A stretch of 64,000 nt of DNA from Coix lacryma-jobi var. lacryma-jobi (GCA_009763385.1 CM019831.1:20920080-20984079), one strand, 5' to 3'; counted from the first letter of the stretch, positions 1 to 11,131 are shown. Notes: generated by a model not told the origin, from the letters alone. A program made the numbers and translations.

Positions 1-3000
1 ACGTACTTTGATGATTTCTTCAGGAATTCTATTTGATTCTATCATCATGTACTCGCAAACATAGAATCCACATAAGTTGGTACCCTGTTTTTGTCTCAAA
101 ATCCACTGTAGAATGAAAAGATTTATCTCGTAATAAAGATATGATATATGACATGATATAATAAAGATACACGTACATTGACGAAGGTGTAAACTTACTG
201 GTAGTCGTGGCTTTATTGTAAGTGGGACCTTACACTGACTCATATGTTCCCGAGCAATGAATTTTTCCCAAACCCTAATCCGGCCAATGAAACATTAATA
301 GTTGGATCATTATTTATTAATTAGTATATATATACAAGCTTAGTCTCTACTTTAAGCAAGGAAGCTAGGGATCGAAAAATTACCTTTGGAGGATGTCTAT
401 CATATCTTGGTAATCTTCTTGCGGTTTGCTCAACGAGTCATAGATTAACACATTGCTGTGTTTGAGATCAATGACCATCAGTATCCAGTGAAAGCTGTTG
501 ATACATATGATTCATATATATAGATTATTAGGGTTAAGTAAAATAAAATGTGCATATACTTATTATTAACTATATATGTCTCACGCACTTAAAGTTGTAT
601 GAGAAGAGTATTTTTTCTCTATCTTTTTGGTTCACGAAGAACCTCATGAGATTCATACACGACTCGTCGCTCCAAGTCGCTGAAGGGTTTGGAGCCTTGA
701 AAACCACATATGGATCAACAAACCCAACAGAATTGTCATGTTTATCTCTGAGCTGAGTCATCTGATACCTGCAATATCGAGTCGATCCACAAGTACGTGT
801 GTAAGAATACTACATACTATATACACATACTAGAGAGTTCAATGAAAACTATAAAAGAAACACTTACAAACAATAGCAGCTAAGGAGCGATTTGTCCAGT
901 GCGTCCATATGGCATAGCTGGTGTAATTCCTCCATCTGGACTAAGATTAGGTCATCGCCACGGAAGTAGTGATGGTTCCGAATTCGGACAGAAATCCAAT
1001 TTATATCACCGTCTTTAGAAGCCTCCATGCACCATTTGTTGATTGCAAACATCTGCGTACCAAGTACATGCAAGTGATTGGGGTTCATTAGACTCCTGCC
1101 CGGTGCAAAATTTCTCCTCCATTCATCAACTACTTCCGCTCTTGGAAACTCCAGCCCAGTAGCAATATTTTGAATCGTCTCGTATGGGAGACCGCTGTCA
1201 ATGAAAAATTTTTCCATTGAGTCCATCTCAGACAAAGTGGTCTCTCCAGATTTTCTCTGTACCCTGCCCATGTTTGAACCATACTGATTTTGCACAAATA
1301 ATGGGGACAGAGGTCTTGATGTTTCCCCAAGCTGTGGAACACTCTTTCCCACTTTCTTCGTGCTTGATTGTTGTTCTTTTGCAGACTTGATTAGAGAGCG
1401 TTCGTAGTCTGATTTTCGCGGAGCCTTTCGGGCTTCACGCATCTTGATACCATGCTGGTCCACCCTTTTCCTTAACTCCTGTGGGTTTAATAGGAGGTAA
1501 GGCTTCTCTGGGTTTCTCTTCGCTTTAGCCGCGGCCGTTGATTCATCTAAAATTTTTTTCACATCTTTTTTCACCGAAATTTGTAACTCCTCATCAGTCA
1601 TTTCATAAGCTAATTTCTCGTGTGCTTTTTTTCCTGATGCAGGAGCCTTCTTTTTTGGAGGTGGGGCCTTCGGTTCCGTGGCAGCGGACCGCTTCTTAGG
1701 GCCGCGCGGTGGAGGCAGGGGTGTTGGAGCCCGCGGTGGAGGAGACGGTGGGGCCGGTGGCGGTGTTGGAGCCCGCGGTGGAGGTTGTGGCGTTGGAGCC
1801 CGCGGTGGAGGAGATGGTGGGGCCGGTGGCGGCGTTGGAGCCCGCGGTGGAGGAGATGGTGGGGCCGGTGGCGGTGTCGGAGCCCGTGGTGGAGGAGATG
1901 GGGTTGAAGCTGTGTCCTCCAACACATCGTCACCGCCCGCAGCACTATGATGCACTGGGAATAATGATGAACTGGACTATAGTTCCTGCTACGCAAAACA
2001 ACGAATGATGTGAGCATCCAACTAATATATACATATAGGAAGTTAGTGTAATAAAAATTGTTTCTCATTCACGCGCACACTACCTATGGTGAGGATCTTG
2101 ATCAGTAGGAGGAGGTTGCGGCGGTGACACTCCAGGAATAATAATAAAGCGCTTGCGCCAGCAAATAAATGTCTTCTCTGCTTCACCTAAAGTCTTCTCC
2201 CCATCTCCCCCTTCGATTTCCAGTGCCACGCTGCCACAACCTGTCTCAACCCTATCCACCGAAACGCTAGCGTATCCGGCTGGCACTGGTTGACCATGGA
2301 TTCTTGGTGTTCTTGTGCGGTCGATAGGGTTTACAACACCGACAGCCACCTTTTTCGTGGCATTTCCATCTGGAATGTGCAGCTCACAAGTAGTAAAAGG
2401 TTCTTTAACGTCATCCACGGGAAAGCGTAGCTTGGAGTCATCTTGAATGGTTGGTACTTCCGTGGAGGCGCAGCTGCTTTTCATCTGACCTGGGGGGCTA
2501 ATGTTCGCTTGAGGATGCTGTGATGATGTACCTTGCCCACTCGTCATTTGACTAAGTGCCGCTTGCACTTGCCTTTTGATTTTCTCTTGCATCCATTCTT
2601 CACGAGATTTCTCACGCTCTTGTGTTTGAAGAACATACTCCTCCAACTTGAAGAGTCGCTCTGCCTCCTCGTCCTTCTTTCTTTGGCGGCTTCTATAACT
2701 TTCTCGATCCGCTTCGAAGGAATGTAGCCATGAAACGGCCCCAAAGCCTCTCGTACGCCCACCGTGCTCAGGATTCTCCAGCGCGTACGTGAGTTCATCC
2801 TTCTCTCTATTAGGCTTGAACTCGCCAGCCAACACCGCATTTCGTGCTTGAACTAGCCTATGTGCTGCTCTTGAAATTTGCGGGCCCCAATCAAGCTCCC
2901 CATCATTAGGGTTTATGGTTCCCCCATGAGCGTAGAACCAATTTCTAGACCGTTCACTCCAATTTCTTCTTATTGTCTCTGGGACTACCCCCCTGGCAAG

Positions 3001-3870
3001 CATCTCGTGTTCTTGTCTCTCCCACTTTGGAAGGGCAGTCTTATAGCCACCTGATCCTAAATGATGGTGGTATTTCTTCTGAGCTGCATTCAGTTTGTTT
3101 ACTCTGACCCAGGCCTCGCTCTTTTGTGATCTTTTGTACTGTACAAATTCATCCCAATCGGCCCTTATCTTGACATACGCCTTAGAGTTGAAATCTGGCG
3201 TCTCGTTCTTCAGCACAAAGGTGTGGTACAATTTCTTCTTCCAGTCCTGAAAAAGTGTGGCCATCTTCTTCATTGTCCACTCCCGAATTCGCCTCAGCAG
3301 CTCCTCATCATCCGTGTCAAACGAGAAATGAGCTTGGACGTCATCCCAGACTAGCTGCTTGTCAAGATTGGAGACATAACTGATCTCGGGAGCACTTCGC
3401 CTCTCTTTCCATTCACGGGCACTTATCGGAATCCGATCTCTCACAAGGAACCCACAGTGAAAGACATATTTCTTTACATTGGGTCCTAGTGGTTGGCCTG
3501 TAGCCATATCGAATTCGGAGATTACATGACGGCCCTTCAACGGCCTCTTCGGCCCTCGTTTTGGTCTGCTCTGCCCTGTCGCAGACGTTGATCCAGAGGG
3601 CTACATATAGGTAAAGACATGAAGATGAAACCCTAATACAAGTTGACATAAAACCTAATCAAGTAATAAAGTAAATGTAAACCCTAACACGACACATTGT
3701 ATATATACCTCGCCTGTATTGCCTTCTTCCATCTCAACTTGTTGTTCAGGGAGATTTTCATCATGCATGGTCATGTCTTCGTAATTCAATAAGTATTGAC
3801 TCCCGTCATCGTCGCCGGCTATGATATTCATCATTTCCCCCTCCATCACATTCTCATTTGGGTCGGCCAT
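1..3870 (-). CDS. CACTA second gene: plant transposase (Ptta/En/Spm) region, DUF8039-like region and Ulp1-like protease (7 visible exons, C-terminus outside)
   Basis: I resolved exons at 3870-3709, 3600-2084, 1944-868, 768-589, 494-384, 274-199 and 105 to beyond base 1. All introns are GT-AG and every phase joins without a stop, giving more than 1070 codons. Start: MADPNENV, just after an acceptor. Exon 1 is acidic. Exon 2 holds the plant-transposase-like region (DIREW-like basic helices, a charged coiled coil near 2580-2680) and a C-terminal part resembling DUF8039. Exon 3 opens with a proline-rich repeat and a basic PKKKAPASGKK stretch, then a conserved DALDKSLLSCYC segment. Exons 4-7 form a Ulp1/C48 cysteine protease fold: His in FHWIL (490-488), Asp in YDS (439-437), Cys in GTNLCGFYVCEY (72-70). 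Family role: SUMO/ubiquitin-like deconjugation; in CACTA elements the substrate is unknown. Intactness contrasts with the broken transposase upstream. Function within transposition is inference. Confidence 0.85.
1690..1920 (-). repeat. 42-bp coding minisatellite (proline-rich linker)
   Basis: Four to five copies of a 42-bp unit encode the 14-residue module PPRAPTPPPAPPSP near the start of exon 3 of the protease-bearing gene. One copy is shortened but stays in frame. The unit length is a multiple of three, so copy-number change would not break the frame. It lies between the DUF8039-like region and the basic stretch and probably acts as a flexible spacer. Confidence 0.85.
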
Positions 3871-3965
3871 TTCTGTGAATATTAAAATATATATACAATA
3901 TGATCGAACACTTAAAGGAGCTTTATACATGTATGTGAAACGAAAACCGAAAACCAGGCGTTTAA

Positions 3966-4457
3966 TTAGGGGTTAAGGGTTTAGGGTTTTGGTCTCGGGG
4001 TTTAAGGTTTCGGGGTTTAGGGTTTCGGGGTTTTTGGTTTGAGGGTTTAGGGTTATGGTTTCAGGTTTTACGGTTTCGGGGTTTAGGGGTACGGGGTTTC
4101 GGGGTTTAGGGTTTCGGGTTTAGGGGTTCGGGGTTGCGGGGTTTAGGGTTTTAGGGTTTAGGGGTTGCGGGGTTTAGGGTTTAGGGTTTAGGGGTTCGGG
4201 GTTTCGGGGTTCAGGGTTTAGGGGTTTGAGGGTTTAGAGTTAGGGGTTCGGTGTTTCAGGTTTTAGGGTTTCGGGGTTTCGGGGTTTCGGGGTTTAGGGG
4301 TTTGAGGGTTTAGGGTTTCGGGGTTTAGGGGTTTGAGGGTTTAGAGTTAGGGGTTCGAGGTTTCGGGTTTTAGGGTTTCGGGGTTTCGGGGTTTGAGGGT
4401 TTAGTGGTTTAGGTTCGAGGGTTTAGGGTTAGGGTTTCAGGTTTTGGGGTTTCGAGT
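3966..4457. repeat. Degenerate telomere-like array inside the CACTA element
   Basis: About 490 bp of imperfect TTTAGGG units mixed with the variants TTTCGGGG and TTTGAGGG, G-rich on the plus strand. It lies just upstream (minus-strand sense) of exon 1 of the protease-bearing gene, downstream of its putative promoter. It is not a chromosome end, since coding and transposon sequence flank it on both sides. Within the gene's orientation the transcribed strand would read CCCTAAA, so it could be a 5' leader intron. Confidence 0.85.
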
Positions 4458-5139
4458 TTTAGGCAATTCATAAAAATAACATGACAATTCATAAAAATAA
4501 CATGACAATAACATATATTCGTAAATAGTAATAAATACATGTTCCGACATGGCACATGATTTTCTATGAACACATATTTCTAAGAGTAATAAATACATGT
4601 TTAAACATATCCTTGTAACGTGATTTACACACCGTGGACGAGAACGATGATGGTGGACAGCAGCGAGGATGACGACGGTGCGGATGACAGTGGACGGCGG
4701 CGAGGTCGGTGCGGCGGTCACCAGGACTACATGTCGAACACATATTTGTTACGTTAAAAAAACAATATATGATTTTCCTTTTTCTATAAATATATCTTTT
4801 CATATTCATTATTTGTATATATCTATTTCTAGAAAAGAAGAAATGAAAAAGTTAAATAGAAAATAATCTATAAATATATGTGTAAACATATATTTGTTAC
4901 GTTAAAAAAACATATATATATGATTTTCCTTTTTCTATAAACAAAAGAAATGAAAAGGTTAAATAGAAAAATTCATATTCATTATCTATAAATATATATA
5001 TCTATTTATATTCATTTCTTTTTCTTTATATATATACATATATATATATATCAATTTTTCTATTTAACCTTTTCATATTTTTTTTACACTCTCACACACA
5101 CTGGACACACACGCACACCATCACACGCTGCACACGCAC
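4458..5139. other. AT-rich spacer of the CACTA element
   Basis: Mostly TA-rich sequence with short internal duplications: the stretch around 4740-4860 is partly repeated at 4880-4970 (GTTACGTTAAAAAAACA followed by ATATATGATTTTCC). A small GC-rich patch at 4625-4735 (GACGACGGTG-type) resembles the tract at 5150-5400. I see no supported gene; it probably belongs to the leader or intron of the minus-strand gene. Confidence 0.6.
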
Positions 5140-5430
5140 ACACACACGCACAGGCCGGCGGCTCGGATGACGGCGGCCGGCGCGGAGGACGGCGGCGTGG
5201 AGGACGTACGACGGAGTGGATGAGGACGGCGGCGCGGACACGACGACGAGGAGGACGGCGGCGTGGAGGACGGCGGCGTGGACACGACGGCGAGGAGGAC
5301 GGCGGCGTGGGAGGCCGAGTGCGGAGCGGAGAGGCTCGACGGCGAGGAGAGCTCGAGGGCGGCGGCGCGGACTGGAGGCGGGGCTACTGGCGTCGATCTG
5401 GGGAAGATTGGAGGGCACACTGTGCCCTGT
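5140..5430 (-). other. GC-rich low-complexity leader downstream of a minus-strand TATA box
   Basis: Repeats of GGACGGCGGCGTGGA-type sequence are open in several frames on both strands, but the peptides are low complexity (R/G/A or S/P/A-rich) and match no family I recognise. On the minus strand it follows the TATA box at 5435-5440 directly, so it is best read as the 5' transcribed leader of the gene at 1-3870. Confidence 0.5.
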
Positions 5431-5443
5431 GCCCTATATACCC
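5431..5443 (-). promoter_or_regulatory. Putative TATA promoter of the CACTA protease-bearing gene
   Basis: The minus strand reads GGGTATATAGGGC, a good TATA box. It sits between an array of TTTAGTCCCGG repeats upstream (5451-5618) and a GC-rich leader downstream, the same order as at the element's outer end (repeats, TATA-like TTATAA near 10811, leader). This suggests a second, independent transcription start for the gene at 1-3870. Confidence 0.55.
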
Positions 5444-5450
5444 GGGAGGG

Positions 5451-5618
5451 CCTTTAGTCCCGGGGCGAATTACGCACTGGGACTAAAGGGTCTTTAGTCC
5501 CGGTGCGTAATACGCCCCGAGACTAAAGGGTTGGACCTTTAGTCCCGGGCGGGCTTACGCACCGGGACTAAAGGGGTCATTAGTCCCGGTGCGTAAGACG
5601 GCCCGGGACTAAAGGGTT
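5451..5618. repeat. Internal block of subterminal-type inverted repeats
   Basis: Alternating CCTTTAGTCCCGG and CCGGGACTAAAGG motifs separated by GCGTAATACGC-like loops form several hairpin-capable units. The motif is the same as in the terminal block at 10826-11106, but no CACTA terminus adjoins it, so it is internal to the element. In En/Spm such repeats bind the TNPA-type protein; binding here is inference. Confidence 0.8.
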
Positions 5619-6228
5619 CTTTCCCGCCACAGTTTTGGGTTTTCAGTATTTTGGGTTTTGTATTAAGTTTCCACTATATAAATATGTTGTAATTCTTGTT
5701 AATTGCATAGTAAATTGAACTGTAGGCATAAAATTACTTAAAAATAATAGTTGTATATCCTTTAACCTTATTGTATAGTAGAAAATTTTGTAGCATAAAT
5801 TCTTTTCTTTTTTTATAATAACGAATATAAATGTAAATAACCATTCATATTTGGTTAATGCAAAAATGTAATGTTCAATTTAAATTTAAAAAATTGTTGG
5901 CTTTCAATTGAAAATTTATTTTCATATCATTTGGACGTTAATCTTTTGTTTAAAACCTAAACAATCATTGCCCAATTTTGTTATACGCGACAGATGCAGT
6001 AGTTTTAGATTTTTAAATTTAGTTCTTTCAAATATATCTTAAATCTTTCTAATTGAACAGAAAATTGAATATTTGATATACTTTCTTTTAAAAAATAGTA
6101 TGAGATTCACATCTAGAGAAGCACATAAATCAATGATCACTACTACTAAATATATATATATAAATCCATTATCAAATAAATGAAGTCTTAATTAATTAAT
6201 TATTACATAATATATTTACAACCCACTA
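5619..6228. other. AT-rich intergenic spacer
   Basis: No coding signal. The sequence is AT-rich with poly-T and ATATAT runs. It lies just past the TNP2 reading frame's stop, so it should contain that gene's 3' end, though no clear polyadenylation site is assigned. Confidence 0.6.
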
Positions 6229-9200
6229 TTAAGCGGGCACAACTGTGAACCTCCTCTTGACATATGTCCCTTGGTTATGATCATTCCTTAACCATGGAGT
6301 TTCCTCATTGTTTAACAAAATGCTTGGGTCTTTGTTCACATTGAATGGCGGAATTCGATCATCTCTTTCATAATCACCTGACATGTCTGACTTGTCCTCA
6401 ATTCCGACAATGTTTCTTTTCCCTGAAAGAACTATATGGCGCTTTGGCTCGTTGACGATCGAGTTGTTATCATTTTTCCCTCTTTTTGGTTTTGTAGACA
6501 TGTCTTTCACATAGAACACTTGACTCACATCTGCGGCAAGGACAAATGGTTCGTCTTTGTACCCAATATTGTTGAGGTCCACTGATGTCATCCCATACTC
6601 CTTGTCGACTGTTACCCCACCTCCGGTACCGGTCATCTTGACCCATTTACACTGGAACAAAGGGACTTTAAAATTAGGTGCGTAGTCTAGTTCCCATATG
6701 TCATGTATGCGGCCATAATATGTTTGTTTGTTCCCATTTGGATCCGTGGCATCCACGCGTACACCACTGTTTTGGTTGGTGCTCCTTGCATCTTGGGCTA
6801 CTGTGTAAAATGTATTCCCATTGATCTCGTATCCTTTGTACGTGCTGATATGCCACGATGGTTGTCTGGCCAACAAATAAAGCTGCTCATCTATGTTGTC
6901 ATCACCCTGACATTGTTTTCGCAACCAATCGCCGAAGGTTTGCATGTGCTGACGTGTAATCCAAGATTCCCTCTTCCCGGGCCACTTAGATCGAAGGAAA
7001 CCCTTATGTACCTCGATATATGGATCTACCAATGAGGAGTTCTGTAGAACTGTGTAGTGTGCTTTATCGAAGTAATCGTCTCCTGTACCGATATATGTTT
7101 TCTTCCCTAGTGTTCCCTTGCCACTGAGTCTGCCCTCGTGTCGCGATTCAGGAACGCCAATCGGGTCAAGGTCCGGAATAAAGTCCACACAAAACTCTAT
7201 GACCTCCTCTGTTCCGTAGCCCTGGGCGATGCTTCCTTCAGGCCGAGAACGGTTATTAACATATTTTTTCAGGACACTCATGAACCTCTCGAATGGGAAC
7301 ATGGTGTGTAGGAACACAGGACCGAGAATAATGATCTCCTTGACCAGGTGAACTAGGAGGTGTGTCATGATATCAAAGAAGGATGGAGGGAACACCAACT
7401 CAAAGCTGACGAGACATTGAACGACATCATTCTGCAAAGTAGAAAGTTCCTCTGGATTGATTGCCTTTTGTGAAATTGAATTGAGGAATGCACATAGCTT
7501 CACGGTGGCTAGACGTACATGTGGAGGTAGAATTCCTCTTAGAGCAACAGGAAGCAATTAGGTCATAAGCACATGACAGTCATGGGACTTCAAGTTTTGG
7601 AACTTCTTCTCTGGCACATTAATTATTCTCTTTATATTGGAGGAGAATCCAGATGGGACCTTGATGCTATTAAGGCATTCAAACATGCTTTCCTTTTCTT
7701 CTCTGCTAAGAGTGTAGCTAGCAGGGCTTAATTACTGGCGCCCGTCATCTGTCTTCTCCGGATGCAAGTTGTCTCGTTCTTTCATGCGCTGCAAGTCCTG
7801 TCGTGCTTCAAGTGAATCCTTAGGCTTTCCGTAGACACCCATGAATCCAAGAAGGTTCACACAAAGGTTCTTTGTCAGGTGCATCACGTCGATCGCATGG
7901 CGGACCTCTAGGACATGCCAGTAGGGTAGCTCCCAGAATATGGACTTCTTCTTCCACATGGGTGCGTGTCCCGAAGCGTCTTTAGGAACAGGTTCGCTGC
8001 CCCGTCCCTTTCCAAATACTACTTTCGTATCCTTCACCATTTCAAGTATATCATCTCCGGTTCGGTTACGAGGCTTGGTTTGGTGGTCTGCCTTACCTTT
8101 AAAATGTTTGCCTTTCTTTCTTACTGGGTGGCCCACAGGAAGAAACCGACGGTGCCCAACATACAGGACCTTCCGACAGTTTTTCAAAAATAAACTATCA
8201 AGGTCTTCAAAACAGTGTGTGGATGCATTATATCCCTTGTTTGTCTGGCCTGAAAGATTACTTAGAGCCGGCCAATCATTGATTGTTACGAACAATAAGG
8301 CTCGCAGGTCAAAGTGTTCCTGTTTGTACTCATCCCACACGCGTATGCCTGGTTTGCTCCATAGAAGTAGAAGTTCCTCAACTAATGGCCTCAGGTAGAC
8401 ATCGATGTCGTTGCCAGGTTGCTTCGGCCCTTGGATGAGCAACGGCATCATAATGAACTTCTGCTTCATGCATAACCATGGAGGAAGGTTGTAGATACAT
8501 AGAGTAACTGGCCATGTGCTATGACTACTGCTTTGCTCCGCAAAAGGATTAAAACCATCCGTACTTAAAGCGAACCTCAAGTTTCTAGCCTCATCTGCAA
8601 ACTCTGGGAATTCTCTATCTATCGCTCTCCACTGGGATCCATCAGCTGGGTCCCTCAGCATATTGTCTACCTTACGGTCTTCTTTATGCCACCGCAACAT
8701 CTTTGCATTGTCCTTATTTCTGAACAAACGTTTCAAGCGTGGTATTATAGGAGCATACCACATAACCTTGGCAGAGATTTTCTTCCTGCTTGGACGTTCT
8801 TCACCCTCTACGTCACCAGGATCATCTCGCCTTATCTTATACCGTGATGCTTCACATACCGTAATGCATCCAAATTCTCATATTCCTCCCCACGGTACAG
8901 GATGCAGTCATTAGGACATGCGTGTATCTGATGGATTTCTAATCCCAAAGGGCAGATGACCTGTTTTGCTTCGTACGTAGTGGTGGGCAATTCGTTCGAT
9001 TTCGGAAGCATCTTTTTTCATTATCTTCAATAACTGCCCAAATGCTTTATCGGATGTACCATTCTTTGCCTTCCATTGCAGCAGTTCTAGCGTAGTACCC
9101 AGCTTTTTTTGGCCATCTTCAGCAGTGGGATATAACAATTTTCTATGATCCTCTAGCATGCGCTCAAACTTGACCTTCTCCTTGTCACTTTCACATTTAC

Positions 9201-9620
9201 TTTGTGCATCACGAATGGCATCACCAAGAGCATCAACATCAGCTGTCACATCTTCTGTCGCTGCCGCATCTTCTTCACCATCTCCCCCCACTGCATCATC
9301 ATCAAAGGCACCGTACTGAGCAATAATATCAGCGTGGGCCAATTCTTCTTCACCTTTTTCACCATCATCCATTACAACCCCCTTTCTCCATGTTTCGTCC
9401 AACAAATATAGTTTGTTACGAAACCCGACTTCAACAAATGTGTATGAAGAGTCCTTGAGCATGAATATTCCTTCAAATTCTTACAGACGGCGCATGGGAA
9501 GCACATGAAACTATCTTGCTTGTTTGCCTCAGCCACACCTAAGAAATAGTGCACACCAACAATGAACTCTTTGGAGCGGCGATCGACATTATACATCCAA
9601 TTGCGTGACAACATCTGCAT
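6229..9620 (-). pseudogene. TNP2-type CACTA transposase with DUF4218 and DUF4216 (degenerate)
   Basis: The N-terminal transposase-associated domain starts at 9620 right after an acceptor (LSRNWMYNVDRRSKEF, then CWTKHGERG). The TNP2 core lies at about 9020-7740 (WYAPIIPRLKRLFRN, NDIDVYLRPLVEELLLLW, GHRRFLPVGHPVRKKGKHF). DUF4218 follows at 7557-7150 (PHVRLATVKLCAFLNSIS, PFERFMSVLKKYV), then DUF4216 around 6600-6800 and a C-terminus ending at 6229. Breaks seen: frameshift near 9380 in a C run, frameshift near 9015 in a T run, a disrupted stretch around 8780-8870, TAA at 7734-7732 and TAA at 7560-7558. The gene would normally catalyse excision and insertion of CACTA elements by a DDE-type mechanism. 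With these breaks it should be inactive, so movement would depend on a transposase made elsewhere. Alternative: some breaks could be assembly errors in homopolymers, but the two nonsense codons would remain. Confidence 0.88.
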
Positions 9621-9695
9621 TAAATATTACAACCATGCACTTAGTAGTTTCTCATGTTATTGCACAACACTCATGACATCACATGATTGATTAAT

Positions 9696-10249
9696 TCAAA
9701 CAAGCTTGACTACAACGAAGACTATCGCAGCTAGCACTAAAAAAACTAAAAATAAAATGCACTTAAGCAACATAATTAGATCGCGTCCGATCCCAACTAA
9801 AATAGACAGATCATTCGCTTCATCAGCATGGATGGGCTGCTGCCGCTGACTCACTGCCTCATCACCTTCAGCGGCAACCACCTATGCAACAGAATTTCGT
9901 ACGTGCTGAACGTACTCTTCCTCCCAGTACCAACCTTTACATCCACCGGTGCCCTCCCACTGCAATTAGAACAAAGAATAAGAAATTTAAACAACATCAT
10001 CAAGCAAAACCGATACGAATGAACCATATTAATCAAATGCGGGTAAATAATAACCCACCTCATGGTCCGAACACTTGTAGAATATACGACCCTTGTTGAT
10101 TCCCTCTTTTCTCACTCGGTACTCCTTCACAATCTTCTGCTTACACTCGCCGCAAGCAATGAGAGGAAGATCCGGCCAAACGCCTCGGATCCCGATGATG
10201 AGAGGCTGAGGACCCGGTCACAGTTGCCATCTACTATATCCATGCTCAT
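9696..10249 (-). pseudogene. Zinc-finger GRF-type plus transmembrane protein gene inside the CACTA element (degenerate)
   Basis: Exon 1 is 10249-10059 and exon 2 is 9959-9696, joined by a GT-AG intron. Translation shows a serine-rich start, SEAFGRI, then after a frameshift (two extra bases near 10180) CGECKQKIVKEYRV and GRIFYKCSDH. Exon 2 continues WEGTGGCKGWYWEEEYVQH. The spaced Cys/His residues and GR-FYKC core match the zf-GRF domain of plant proteins. The frame then meets TAG at 9884-9882 and continues to a strongly hydrophobic C-terminus (MLLKCILFLVFLVLAAIVF). Grass genomes hold many GRF-finger plus C-terminal membrane-segment proteins of unknown role; the finger type binds nucleic acid in other proteins. 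Position between the element's promoter and TNP2 suggests it is an element-borne gene or a captured host gene. Either the TAG is a premature stop or the protein ends there without the membrane segment. Confidence 0.75.
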
Positions 10250-10256
10250 TTTTTAA

Positions 10257-10639
10257 ACTATTACATGCAAATTCCTAATTTCCTAAACAATTATAAATAA
10301 AAAAGACTCTAAATTTACCTATTTGTTTAGATAATCGAAAAATATGATATAACAATACCAATTTCCACATTGTCTACTCTCTATATTTATTGTTGCAAAC
10401 TATTATAAATTCCACATTTTTTAAAGAAAATAAACTAAAAAGACACTAAAATTCAATATTACTCGTCTTGCATAAGTATGAAATATAGAATGGATACTTC
10501 CTAGCAGTAGAAAACTATCAAGTGATTGTGATGAACCAATTTAAACTACTCAACTCTCCCTGTTTGTTCTTGCAAACTATATATTTTAATTAAATTCCTC
10601 TCATATTCAAAAGAAATGGTAGGAGATGGAAATAGTTAC
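10257..10639. other. AT-rich intron-like spacer
   Basis: No ORF of substance. It follows a donor-like AGAG|GTAACT at 10639-10638 on the minus strand, and a coding start appears at 10249, so it is best explained as the leader intron of the CACTA transcript. Confidence 0.5.
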
Positions 10640-10820
10640 CTCTAAACGCAAAGAGACGATGACGGAGTCGAAGAAGATCACCAATTGACGCCGGAGACGA
10701 AGAACAATGAAGAACAAATGAAGAACAAAGCAATAGCAACAGGCAAGAACAAGCAAGAAGCTCACTGAAATTTGAATGTCTCTGGCTCGGGGGAGGAAGA
10801 AGTTGGCAGGTTATAAGCCG
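10640..10820 (-). promoter_or_regulatory. Outer promoter and 5' leader of the CACTA element
   Basis: On the minus strand, TTATAA near 10811-10816 lies just inside the subterminal repeats. It is followed by a pyrimidine-rich leader (many TTCTTC and TTGTTC steps) and a splice-donor-like GAG|GTAACT at 10640/10639. This is the arrangement expected for a CACTA promoter driving the GRF and/or TNP2 units. Confidence 0.5.
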
Positions 10821-10825
10821 GGGAG

Positions 10826-11106
10826 TTTTAGTCCCGGTTTGTATAAAAAACTGGGGCTAAAAGGTGAACATTTATCCCGGGGCAAGTCACAAACCGTGGC
10901 TAACTCTTTAGTCCCGGTCCGTGGCACCAACCGGGACTAAAGAGTGCCCTTTAGTCCCGGCTGGTAACACGGACCGGGACTAAAGGGTCCCTGCCCCGGC
11001 AGCTCTGCGCAGTAGCCGTTGGGGCAGGCCCTTTAGTCCCGGTTCATGTTACCGACCGGGACTAAAGGGTCTATTAGTCCCGGGCGGCAAAAACGCCGAG
11101 ACTAAA
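10826..11106. repeat. Terminal-side subterminal repeats of the large CACTA element
   Basis: Multiple inverted pairs of TTTAGTCCCGG and CCGGGACTAAAG with variable loops, ending about 25 bp before the CACTACTACAG terminus. Repeats of this kind are transposase-complex binding sites in CACTA elements. Confidence 0.85.
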
Positions 11107-11131
11107 GGCGATTTTGAGAATTGGCCTATGA

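Noticed and set aside
3966..4457. True telomere or chromosome end
   Set aside because: Degenerate units flanked by transposon genes on both sides.
5121..5497. Overlapping arginine- or proline-rich ORFs around 5092-5497
   Set aside because: All arise from GGCGGC-type low-complexity DNA; better explained as an untranslated leader.
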